NCBI GenBank assembly: GCA_027064265.1
Contig: JAMOQA010000572.1
Span: 1 to 5,319, forward strand
Source of the DNA: Acidobacteriota bacterium
GTDB lineage: Bacteria; Acidobacteriota; Polarisedimenticolia; J045
DNA: 5,319 nt
Reading direction: 5' to 3'
Shown: one piece after another, positions 1-5,319 of the stretch
How the letters are laid out: every line of letters begins with the position of its first letter
Numbering within the stretch: the first letter of the stretch is position 1
Made by a program: the position numbers and the translations under genes
Notes under the pieces: generated by a model
The model's input: the letters and a program-made list of their open reading frames with translations, nothing else
Databases searched by the model: none
What the model was told of the DNA's origin: nothing

Positions 1-1638
1 CAGCATCTTCACCAGGGCCCCGGTCGCGGGCGCGGCGGAGGCCGCCGCGTCCGCCCCGGCCAGGTCCTGCCCGGCGCCGCCCGGCAGCGCCGCCCAGTCG
101 ATCTCCGCGAAGGCCGGCACGTCCGCCGAGACGCCCGCGTGGATCTCGTCCATCCCCGGCGCCCGGTCGCGCCCGGCGAGCCCGGCGAAGAGCGCCCCCA
201 GGATCTCGACCCCGGGTCGGCAGTCGGTGCGGGCCCGGAGCGCCCGGGCCACGTGCTGCACGCGCCCGGCGAAGCTGACCCAGGTACCCTCCTGCTCGCC
301 GTAACCGGCGACCGGCAGGACGACCGTCGCGTCCTCCGCGAGGGGCGACGACCAGGCGTCGAGCACCACCCGGTGGGGCGCGCATCCCGCCGCGTCGGGT
401 GCCAGCACGGGGGTTTCGCCGTCCACCGGCCCGAGCAGGCCCGGCCCGACCGCCAGGAGCGCGGCCACCTTGCCGGCACGCAGCCGCTCCTCCAGTTCCG
501 CCACCGGCCGCACCTCGCCGCAGAGCGCCCCGAGGACCTCGCGGACCCCCCGGGCGTTCGGCGCCCTGTCGGCCCGGATCAACAGCTCGTCGTCCTCGCC
601 GGCGGCGTGCTCCGGCAGGAAGACCGCCGCGCCGGAGAGCGGGCCCGCGGCGAGCTTCCCGAGGAGCCAGGCTTCTTCGACCGTCATCCGGGGGCTCGCC
701 AGCACCGCCACCTTCCCCGCGCGGGCCTGTTCCCCGAGGACGCGGATCGCCTCGTCCAGCGCCGCCCGCCACGGATCGTCCGCCCCCTCCACCGGCGAGC
801 GCGGACCGGAGAGCCGGCGCTCGGCGGCGGCCTCGAGGCGGCTGCCCCACAGGCGCCCCTCGTCGCAGATCCACCAGCGGTTGACCGCGTGGTTCACCCG
901 CGGGGTGATCCGCAGGATCTCGTTGCGGAACGTTCCCAGGTGAACCGAGCACCCCCGGGCGCAGCCGGGGCAGACCGACGGGACGTCGGTGAGGAACCAG
1001 GTCCGGGTGCGGAAGCGGAACTCCCGCAGCGTGAGGGCGCCCACCGGGCACAGGTCGACGACGCACCCCGAGTAGGGATTGTCGAGCGGCCTGCCGGGGA
1101 ACGTGCCCACCTCCTCGCGGCCGCCCCGGTGGAACATCCCGAGCTCGGCGGTCTTCGTCACCTCCTGGCAGAACCGGATGCAGCGGGTGCACTTGATGCA
1201 CCGCTCCCAGTCGTAGAGCACGTGGGGCCCCATCACCCGCCGCTTGGGACCGTGTTCCTTCTCCTCGCGGAACCGGGTCGTCGCCTCGCCGTGCTCGTAG
1301 CCGTATTCCTGCAGCCGGCACTCTCCCGCCTGGTCGCAGATCGGGCAGTCCAGCGGGTGGTTGATCAGGAGGAACTCCATCACCGCCTCGCGGAGCTTCC
1401 GCACCCGCTCGGTATCGGTGTGGACGACCATCCCGTCGGTCACCACCGTGTTGCAGGCGATCGCCGGCTTGGGGAACTTCTCCACCTCGACGAGACAGAC
1501 CCGGCAGTTTCCCGAGATCCGCAGCCCCGGGTGGTAGCAGAAGTGGGGAATGTCGATGCCGTTCGCCAGCGCCGCCTGGAGGACGGTCGTCCCGTCCGGC
1601 ACCGTCAGTTCCCGCCCGTCGATCGTGAAGGTCGGCAT
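1..1638 (-). CDS. nuoG: NADH-quinone oxidoreductase subunit G (75 kDa, N1b/N4/N5/N7), 3' end missing
   Basis: The first 546 codons are in the window; the frame is open to the left edge without a stop. NuoG relays electrons from NuoF through a chain of iron-sulfur clusters towards the quinone module. The order is: a 2Fe-2S ferredoxin domain with N1b ligands Cys34, Cys45, Cys48 and Cys62; N5 ligands His94, Cys98, Cys101 and Cys107 (HPLDCPICDQAGEC); N4 ligands Cys147, Cys150, Cys153 and Cys197 (RCIKCTRCIRF, then DLCPVGAL); and N7 ligands Cys223, Cys226, Cys230 and Cys258 (CPGCARGC, then WWICDEG). From about residue 265 comes a molybdopterin-oxidoreductase-like domain with IRADRAPNARG (354-364) and the late motif ATVVLPVAGYGEQEGTW-x3-AGRVQ (437-461). 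This domain looks short, and the protein ends in the window in an Ala/Gly-rich stretch (519-542). The ATG at 1638 gives the canonical N terminus and has GAGG 9 nt upstream. nuoH would be the expected next gene. Confidence 0.97.
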   Translation of the reverse strand, partial: MPTFTIDGRELTVPDGTTVLQAALANGIDIPHFCYHPGLRISGNCRVCLVEVEKFPKPAIACNTVVTDGMVVHTDTERVRKLREAVMEFLLINHPLDCPICDQAGECRLQEYGYEHGEATTRFREEKEHGPKRRVMGPHVLYDWERCIKCTRCIRFCQEVTKTAELGMFHRGGREEVGTFPGRPLDNPYSGCVVDLCPVGALTLREFRFRTRTWFLTDVPSVCPGCARGCSVHLGTFRNEILRITPRVNHAVNRWWICDEGRLWGSRLEAAAERRLSGPRSPVEGADDPWRAALDEAIRVLGEQARAGKVAVLASPRMTVEEAWLLGKLAAGPLSGAAVFLPEHAAGEDDELLIRADRAPNARGVREVLGALCGEVRPVAELEERLRAGKVAALLAVGPGLLGPVDGETPVLAPDAAGCAPHRVVLDAWSSPLAEDATVVLPVAGYGEQEGTWVSFAGRVQHVARALRARTDCRPGVEILGALFAGLAGRDRAPGMDEIHAGVSADVPAFAEIDWAALPGGAGQDLAGADAAASAAPATGALVKML

Positions 1639-1647
1639 CGCGTCAGG

Positions 1648-1651
1648 CCTC
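1648..1651 (-). promoter_or_regulatory. Ribosome binding site of nuoG
   Basis: On the minus strand GAGG lies 9 nt upstream of the nuoG ATG at 1638, just after the nuoF stop. It is a short but plausibly placed Shine-Dalgarno sequence and supports the ATG as start. Confidence 0.55.
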
Positions 1652-1653
1652 GC

Positions 1654-2934
1654 TCAGCCCGCCGCGACCGGCGAGCGGCCGTGGCGGACGTAGTGCTCGA
1701 ACTCGTCCCGGAACTTCTCGAGGAACGATCGGCAGGGCATCGCGGCGGCGTCCGCGAGGGGGCAGACCGTGATCCCCTGCATGTTCGCCGCCACCTGGTC
1801 GAGCACGTCCAGGTCCTCCGGCGTGCCCTCGCCGCGGCGGATCCGGCGGAGGATCTTCTCGATCCAGCCGGTCCCCTCGCGGCAGGGGGTGCACTGCCCG
1901 CAGGACTCGTGGGCGTAGAAGTGGGCGATCCGTTCCATGACGGCGACCATGTCGGTGGTCTCGTCCATCACGATGATCGCCGCCGACCCGAGCATCGACC
2001 CGGCCTTCGCCACCGAGTCGAAGTCCATCCTGAGGCCCCGGCACTCGTCGGCCCGGAGGACCGGGGTGGAGGACCCGCCGGGGATCACCGCCTTGAGGGC
2101 CTTCCCCTCCCGCAGCATCCCCCCCGCGTGCTCCTCGATGATCTCCATCAGCTCGGTGCCCATCGGCAGCTCGAAGACGCCCGGGTTCTTCACGTGGCCC
2201 GAGACGCCGTAGAGCTTCGGGCCGGTGTTGCGCTCGTCGGTGCCGATCGAGGCGAACCAGGAGGCGCCCCGCTCGATGATGAACGGCACGCAGGAGAGGG
2301 TCTCGACGTTGTTGATCGTCGTCGGGTAACCGTAGACGCCGAACTGGGCCGGGAACGGCGGCTTCAGCCGCGGGTTGCCGCGCTTCCCCTCGATGGAGGT
2401 CATCAGCGCGGTCTCCTCGCCGCAGATGTAGGCGCCGCCCCCGCGGTGCACGACGATGTCGCACGACCAGCCGGACCCGAGGATGTCCTCCCCGACGAAG
2501 CCCGCCTCCCGCGCCTCGCCGATCGCCCGCTCGAGGACCTTCGCCCCCAGCGTGTACTCGCCGCGGATGTAGATGAACACCCTGCTCGCCCGCATCGCGA
2601 AGGCGGAGCAGAGGCATCCCTCGAGGAGCAGGTGCGGGTCGTTCTCGATGATCACCCGGTCCTTGAACGTGCCGGGCTCCGACTCGTCGGCGTTGCAGAC
2701 CAGGTAGTTCGGCCGCTCCGGGGTCGGCTCCTTGGGCATGAACGACCACTTGACCCCGGCGGGGAACCCGGCCCCGCCCCGGCCCCGCAGCCCCGACGCC
2801 TTGACCTCCTCGATGATCGCGTCCGGGTCCATCTTGAGGGCCTTCGCCAGGGTCTCGTAGCCGCCCCGCTTGCGGTAGACCTCGATGGTGCGGGACCCCT
2901 CGATGCCGACGTTGCGGGTGAGGACCTTCTCCAT
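1654..2934 (-). CDS. nuoF: NADH-quinone oxidoreductase subunit F (51 kDa, FMN/NADH site, N3)
   Basis: A 426-residue catalytic subunit that oxidises NADH, passes hydride to FMN and hands electrons to the [4Fe-4S] cluster N3. The glycine-rich loop GLRGRGGAGFPAG (48-60), CNADESEPGTFKDR (80-93) and GGGAYICGEETAL (165-177) form the FMN/NADH pocket. YGYPTTINNVETL follows at 201-213. Cluster N3 ligands are Cys345, Cys348 and Cys351 in ESCGQCTPCREG (343-354, an exact match to the 51 kDa signature) and Cys391 in GITVCPLADAAA. The SLBB-like domain lies between these parts. Length is normal for the family (about 420-450). The frame is open upstream to 3330, but the real start is the ATG at 2934, which overlaps the nuoE stop by one base, has GGAGG 7 nt upstream and gives the family N terminus. 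nuoG follows after 15 nt. All key residues are present, so the protein should be active with NuoE and NuoG. Confidence 0.98.
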   Translation of the reverse strand: MEKVLTRNVGIEGSRTIEVYRKRGGYETLAKALKMDPDAIIEEVKASGLRGRGGAGFPAGVKWSFMPKEPTPERPNYLVCNADESEPGTFKDRVIIENDPHLLLEGCLCSAFAMRASRVFIYIRGEYTLGAKVLERAIGEAREAGFVGEDILGSGWSCDIVVHRGGGAYICGEETALMTSIEGKRGNPRLKPPFPAQFGVYGYPTTINNVETLSCVPFIIERGASWFASIGTDERNTGPKLYGVSGHVKNPGVFELPMGTELMEIIEEHAGGMLREGKALKAVIPGGSSTPVLRADECRGLRMDFDSVAKAGSMLGSAAIIVMDETTDMVAVMERIAHFYAHESCGQCTPCREGTGWIEKILRRIRRGEGTPEDLDVLDQVAANMQGITVCPLADAAAMPCRSFLEKFRDEFEHYVRHGRSPVAAG

Positions 2935-3461
2935 CAGTCCCCCTCCACCAGCACGCGCCGCGGGCCCGGCCCGGGCGGGAACGGCGGCTCCTTGCCCGCC
3001 GCGAGGGCGTCGAGCAGCGCGTCGAGCCGCTCGATGTCCATGTCCTCGTAGTAGTCGTCGTTCACCTGGACGACCGGCGCGGTGCCGCACGAACCGAGGC
3101 ACTCTACGGTGAGGATCGTGAACAGGCCGTCGGGGGTCGTCTCGCCGACCTCGATGCCGAGCTTCTCCTTCGCGTGCGCCAGCAGGTGGTCGACGCCGCG
3201 CAGCATGCAGGAGACCGTCGTGCAGAAGTGGAGCACGTACTTCCCGTGCCGCTCGGTGCGGAACATCGTGTAGAAGGTGACCACCCCGTGCACGTGCGCC
3301 GGGGAGACCCCCGTCTTCTCGGCGACCCACCGCTCGGCGGCCAGCGAGACGTACCCTTCCCGCTCCTGGACCAGGTGCAGGAGCGGCATCACCGCGCTCT
3401 CCCGGCGGGGGTAGCGCGCGAGGATCTCGTCCGCCCGCTTCTCGAACTGCTCGTCGAACAC
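2934..3461 (-). CDS. nuoE: NADH-quinone oxidoreductase subunit E (24 kDa, [2Fe-2S] N1a)
   Basis: A 175-residue thioredoxin-fold ferredoxin subunit of the NADH-dehydrogenase module. It docks to NuoF and holds the binuclear cluster N1a next to FMN. The four ligands are visible as Cys80, Cys85, Cys121 and Cys125 (FCTTVSC, then ECLGSCG), and the 24 kDa signature DGLFT-x5-CLGSCGTAP (111-129) is complete. The N-terminal helical part (RYPRRESAVMPLLHLVQEREG, 17-37, and VVTFYTMF, 60-67) is the usual NuoE helical bundle. The start codon is GTG at 3461, chosen because of the Shine-Dalgarno sequence 7 nt before it and because it keeps the full helical domain. The last ~20 residues (KEPPFPPGPGPRRVLVEGD) are a proline-rich tail. 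The TGA stop shares one base with the nuoF ATG, the classical arrangement for equal production of the NuoE-NuoF pair. Confidence 0.97.
   Translation of the reverse strand: MFDEQFEKRADEILARYPRRESAVMPLLHLVQEREGYVSLAAERWVAEKTGVSPAHVHGVVTFYTMFRTERHGKYVLHFCTTVSCMLRGVDHLLAHAKEKLGIEVGETTPDGLFTILTVECLGSCGTAPVVQVNDDYYEDMDIERLDALLDALAAGKEPPFPPGPGPRRVLVEGD
2939..2946 (-). promoter_or_regulatory. Strong ribosome binding site of nuoF
   Basis: On the minus strand GGAGGGGG lies inside the last codons of nuoE, with GGAGG 7 nt from the nuoF ATG. It is the strongest Shine-Dalgarno match in the window. It fixes the nuoF start at 2934, although the frame stays open for another 132 codons upstream, antiparallel to nothing but overlapping nuoE. 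Confidence 0.75.
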
Positions 3462-3468
3462 GTCAGCG

Positions 3469-3474
3469 TCCCCC
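3469..3474 (-). promoter_or_regulatory. Ribosome binding site of nuoE, supporting a GTG start
   Basis: On the minus strand GGGGGA lies 7 nt upstream of the GTG at 3461, inside the 18-nt nuoD-nuoE gap. No ATG lies at this place; the next in-frame ATG is 24 codons further in and would remove a conserved N-terminal helix. The position of this site therefore decides for GTG. Confidence 0.6.
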
Positions 3475-3479
3475 GCGGA

Positions 3480-4682
3480 TCACCGGTCGACCTCGCCCAT
3501 CACCGGGTCGAGGCTGCCGATGATCCCGACCACGTCCGGGATCATCTGGCCGACGGCGATCTTCTCGATCACCTGGAGGTTGACGAAGGCGGCGGGCCGG
3601 ATCCGGCAGCGGTACGCCGACGGCCCCCCGTCGCTCACGATGTAGAACCCCAGCTCCCCCTTGGGAGCCTCGATGGCGTGGTAGACCTCTCCCTCCGGCG
3701 GATGGAACCCTTCCGTCACGATGATGAAGTGATGGATCAGGGCCTCCATCGAGGTGAGGACCTTCTCCTTCGGCGGCAGCACGACCTTCGGCGCGTCGGC
3801 GTTCAGCGGGCCATCGGGCATCCGCTCGATCGCCTGGCGGATGATCCGCACCGACTGCCGCATCTCCTCCATGCGGACCAGGTAGCGGTCGTAGACGTCG
3901 CCGACCGTGCCCACCGGGATCTCGAAGTCGTACTGGTCGTAGTCGAGGTAGGGCTGGGCCTTCCGGACGTCCCACTCGACCCCGGAACCGCGCAGCACCG
4001 GGCCGGTGCAGCCCCAGGCGATCGCGTCCTCCCGGGAGATGATCCCGACGTCCTGGGTGCGGCCGAGCCAGATGCGGTTCCGCGTCAGCAGCCGGTCGCA
4101 CTCGTCGATGACCTTCGTCACCTGGTCGGCGAAGGCGCGCACGTCGTCGAGCCACCCCTCCGGGATGTCCCGCGCCATGCCCCCGATCCGGACGGTGGAG
4201 GTGGTGAACCGGGCGCCGGTCAGCCGCTCGTACAGGTCGTAGAGGATCTCCCGCTGCTGGAAGGTGTAGAAGAAGACCGTCGCCGCCCCGAGGTCGAGGG
4301 CGTGGGTCCCGAGCCACAGCAGGTGGGCGGAGACCCGCGCCATCTCGCACAGCAGCACCCGCAGCACCCGGGCGCGCTCCGGCACCTCGATGCCGAGCAG
4401 CTTCTCCACCGCCAGGGCCCAGGCCACGTTGTTCGAGACCGGCGCCAGGTAGTCCATCCGGTCGGTCCACGTGATGAACTGGGTCCAGGTCTTGTTTTCC
4501 GCGATCTTCTCGAAGCCCCGGTGGAGGAAACCGATGTCGGCCCGGCAGCGGGTCACGACCTCGCCGTCCACGTCGAGCACCAGGCGCAGCACGCCGTGGG
4601 TCGAGGGATGGCTCGGTCCCATGTTGAGGACGACGGTCCCCTCGTCCCGGTCGGCTCCCTGCAGCTCCAGCGGTTCGCTCAT
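3480..4682 (-). CDS. nuoD: NADH-quinone oxidoreductase subunit D (49 kDa, quinone-site subunit)
   Basis: A 400-residue subunit that, together with NuoB, forms the quinone reduction cavity of complex I; it descends from the large subunit of NiFe hydrogenases. The N-terminal NMGPSHPSTHGVLRL (20-34), the 49 kDa signature LHRGFEKIAENK (53-64) and the MDYLAP segment (76-81) are intact. His29 and Tyr78 correspond in context and spacing (49 residues apart) to the quinone-headgroup contacts His38 and Tyr87 of Thermus Nqo4. Later family segments are also present: LRGSGVEWDVRKAQPY, TEGFHPPEGEVY, GELGFYIVSDGG, and the ending SLDPVMGEVDR exactly at the C terminus. The length is normal for stand-alone NuoD. 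The ATG at 4682 has GGAGA 8 nt upstream and lies shortly before the conserved block. The NiFe-binding cysteines of hydrogenases are absent, as expected. It is followed after 18 nt by nuoE. Confidence 0.98.
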   Translation of the reverse strand: MSEPLELQGADRDEGTVVLNMGPSHPSTHGVLRLVLDVDGEVVTRCRADIGFLHRGFEKIAENKTWTQFITWTDRMDYLAPVSNNVAWALAVEKLLGIEVPERARVLRVLLCEMARVSAHLLWLGTHALDLGAATVFFYTFQQREILYDLYERLTGARFTTSTVRIGGMARDIPEGWLDDVRAFADQVTKVIDECDRLLTRNRIWLGRTQDVGIISREDAIAWGCTGPVLRGSGVEWDVRKAQPYLDYDQYDFEIPVGTVGDVYDRYLVRMEEMRQSVRIIRQAIERMPDGPLNADAPKVVLPPKEKVLTSMEALIHHFIIVTEGFHPPEGEVYHAIEAPKGELGFYIVSDGGPSAYRCRIRPAAFVNLQVIEKIAVGQMIPDVVGIIGSLDPVMGEVDR

Positions 4683-4690
4683 GGAACAGG

Positions 4691-4695
4691 TCTCC
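4691..4695 (-). promoter_or_regulatory. Ribosome binding site of nuoD
   Basis: On the minus strand GGAGA lies 8 nt upstream of the nuoD ATG at 4682. It supports that start and shows that nuoD has its own initiation signal after the 43-nt gap and the palindrome. Confidence 0.75.
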
Positions 4696-4700
4696 AGGAC

Positions 4701-4718
4701 GCGGCCCCGCGGGGCCGC
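4701..4718. repeat. 18-bp perfect palindrome in the nuoC-nuoD gap
   Basis: The sequence GCGGCCCCGCGGGGCCGC equals its own reverse complement. In the nuo transcript it can fold into a hairpin with a GC-only stem of about 7 bp and a 4-nt CGCG loop. It begins 7 nt after the nuoC stop and ends 5 nt before the nuoD Shine-Dalgarno sequence, and it occupies much of the only sizeable gap (43 nt) in this gene string. No U-tract follows, so it does not look like an intrinsic terminator. A role in mRNA processing, stability or tuning of nuoD translation is possible but inferred only. In such GC-rich DNA, chance is a real alternative. Confidence 0.6.
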
Positions 4719-4725
4719 CGCCCGT

Positions 4726-5214
4726 TCAGCACTTGAGGGGGAACTCCTTGCGCAGCGGCCATCCCGGGTAGTCTTCCGGCATCAGGATCCGGCGCAGGTC
4801 CGGGTGGCCGTCGAAACGGATGCCGAACATGTCGTAGCACTCCCGCTCGAGCCACCCGGCCGCCGGCCACAGCTCGACGACGCTCGGCGCCGCCTCGTCC
4901 TCCGCCAGCTCCACCTTGACGCGCAGCCGGACGTTCCGCGGGAACGAGTAGAGGTGCCAGACGATCTCGAACGGCTTCTCGCGGGCGGGCCAGTGGACCG
5001 CGGTCACGTCGGTGAGGAAGTCGAAGGCGCACCCCTCGGTGTCCCTGAGGTACGCGAGCACCTCGAGGGCCCGTTCCCGGGGAACGACGATGGTCGTCTG
5101 GCCCCGGAACCGTTCCTCCCGCAGGATGCCGCCCGGGAACTCGCCCCGCAGCAGCTCGAGGGCCTCTCCGGTCTCCCAGCCCGCCGCCGGGCCGGTCGCG
5201 TTCACGTCGATCAT
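4726..5214 (-). CDS. nuoC: NADH-quinone oxidoreductase subunit C (30 kDa subunit)
   Basis: A 162-residue soluble subunit of the complex I connecting (Q) module. It binds no cofactor and packs against NuoD and NuoB. The complex I 30 kDa signature is complete: ERECYDMF at residues 123-130, then GIRF and GHPDLRRIL at 136-144, followed by P-E-D-Y-P-G-W-P-L-R-K-E-F-P-L just before the stop. The central HWPAREKPFEIVWHLYS segment (74-90) is also typical of the family. The chosen start is the ATG at 5214, one base after the nuoA stop. An in-frame ATG at 5253 would add 13 residues but lies inside nuoA. The ribosome binding site is weak (GTGGGA in the nuoA end, about 8 nt upstream), which suggests expression by coupling to nuoA. 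The protein is at the short end of the family, ending in Lys-Cys directly after the conserved motif, and is not fused to NuoB or NuoD. Confidence 0.96.
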   Translation of the reverse strand: MIDVNATGPAAGWETGEALELLRGEFPGGILREERFRGQTTIVVPRERALEVLAYLRDTEGCAFDFLTDVTAVHWPAREKPFEIVWHLYSFPRNVRLRVKVELAEDEAAPSVVELWPAAGWLERECYDMFGIRFDGHPDLRRILMPEDYPGWPLRKEFPLKC

Positions 5215-5215
5215 C

Positions 5216-5319
5216 TCAGCGGTCCCACTCGAGGGCGCCCCGTCCCCAGGCATAGACGAACCCGACGACGAGGATCCCGAGGAAGGCGATCATCTCCCAG
5301 AAGACGAAGCTTCCCGCCG
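5216..5319 (-). CDS. nuoA: NADH-quinone oxidoreductase subunit A, C-terminal 33 residues (partial)
   Basis: This is the last 33 codons of a gene whose start lies beyond the right edge, ending in TGA at 5216-5218. The peptide reads FVFWEMIAFLGILVVGFVYAW and then GRGALEWDR. That is a hydrophobic helix with an acidic residue at its entrance, followed by the G-A-L-E-W ending typical of NuoA, so it matches the third and last transmembrane helix of this small membrane subunit. NuoA (Nqo7/ND3) sits at the junction of the peripheral and membrane arms of complex I, and its loop helps couple quinone reduction to proton pumping. The TGA is separated by one base from the ATG of nuoC, so the two are probably translationally coupled. 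No nuoB follows it, which is unusual. The call rests on a short fragment, but the family ending plus the nuoC neighbour make it firm. Confidence 0.88.
   Translation of the reverse strand, partial: AGSFVFWEMIAFLGILVVGFVYAWGRGALEWDR

Noticed and set aside
31..49. An 8-bp inverted repeat with a 3-nt loop near the left edge that could be read as a terminator stem
   Set aside because: It falls inside the open nuoG frame, in GCC/GCG alanine codons, and has no U-tract, so it is explained by the Ala-rich coding sequence.
9..479. A 156-codon open frame on the minus strand overlapping the 3' part of nuoG in another frame
   Set aside because: It is an Arg/Pro/Ser-rich shadow with no motifs; the nuoG frame through the same stretch carries the conserved late NuoG motif.
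139..3051. A 970-codon open frame on the plus strand, opposite nuoG, nuoF and the end of nuoE
   Set aside because: It is antisense to three certain genes and rich in Arg, Pro, His, Asp and Val without any recognisable motif. This is the expected mirror of highly GC-biased third positions in the real genes.
2935..3330. A 132-codon N-terminal extension of nuoF in the same frame
   Set aside because: The extension overlaps nuoE in another frame, is made of Arg/Gly/Ala-rich noise, and the ATG at 2934 has a strong ribosome binding site and gives the family N terminus.
3174..4736. A 520-codon open frame on the plus strand, opposite nuoD and part of nuoE
   Set aside because: Same antisense effect: composition is that of a complement frame, no domain is recognisable, and nuoD and nuoE are certain.
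5215..5253. A 13-residue N-terminal extension of nuoC from an ATG at 5253
   Set aside because: It lies inside the end of nuoA, has no family similarity, and the ATG at 5214 is ideally placed one base after the nuoA stop.

Overview
The window holds one continuous stretch of a respiratory complex I (proton-translocating NADH:quinone oxidoreductase, nuo) operon, all transcribed on the minus strand. In the direction of transcription (right to left) it contains the 3' end of nuoA (5216-5319, cut by the window edge), nuoC (4726-5214), nuoD (3480-4682), nuoE (2934-3461, GTG start), nuoF (1654-2934) and the 5' part of nuoG (1-1638, cut by the left edge). The genes are almost touching: 1 nt between nuoA and nuoC, 43 nt between nuoC and nuoD, 18 nt between nuoD and nuoE, a 1-nt overlap of nuoE and nuoF, and 15 nt between nuoF and nuoG. 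This is the pattern of one polycistronic, translationally coupled message. No promoter, terminator, tRNA, rRNA, mobile element or CRISPR array is visible, and there is no gene-free stretch longer than 43 nt.

Together the genes encode the whole NADH-dehydrogenase (N) module: NuoF with FMN, the NADH site and cluster N3; NuoE with N1a; and NuoG with N1b, N4, N5 and also N7. They also encode two connecting (Q) module subunits, NuoC and NuoD, and the tail of the membrane subunit NuoA. Electrons pass from NADH to FMN in NuoF, along the NuoF/NuoG clusters, to the quinone cavity formed by NuoD and NuoB. All cluster ligands and the NuoD quinone-site His and Tyr can be read in the sequence, so the genes look functional rather than decayed.

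The main oddity is gene order. In the common nuoABCD order nuoB lies between nuoA and nuoC, but here nuoA ends and nuoC begins 1 nt later. NuoB carries cluster N2, the direct electron donor to quinone, so an active complex needs it; it must be encoded outside the window or supplied by another locus. A smaller oddity is an 18-bp perfect palindrome in the nuoC-nuoD gap, just upstream of the nuoD ribosome binding site. NuoG also appears compact in its molybdopterin-oxidoreductase-like domain.

The DNA is strongly GC-rich (by eye around two thirds or more), with G/C-dominated third codon positions. This also produces long spurious antisense reading frames. Separate nuoE, nuoF and nuoG and separate nuoC and nuoD point to a bacterium with a full-length NADH-oxidising complex I. 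A high-GC Gram-negative lineage, such as Acidobacteriota or a deltaproteobacterial-type group, would fit, but this placement is a low-confidence impression from protein style, not a demonstrated assignment.
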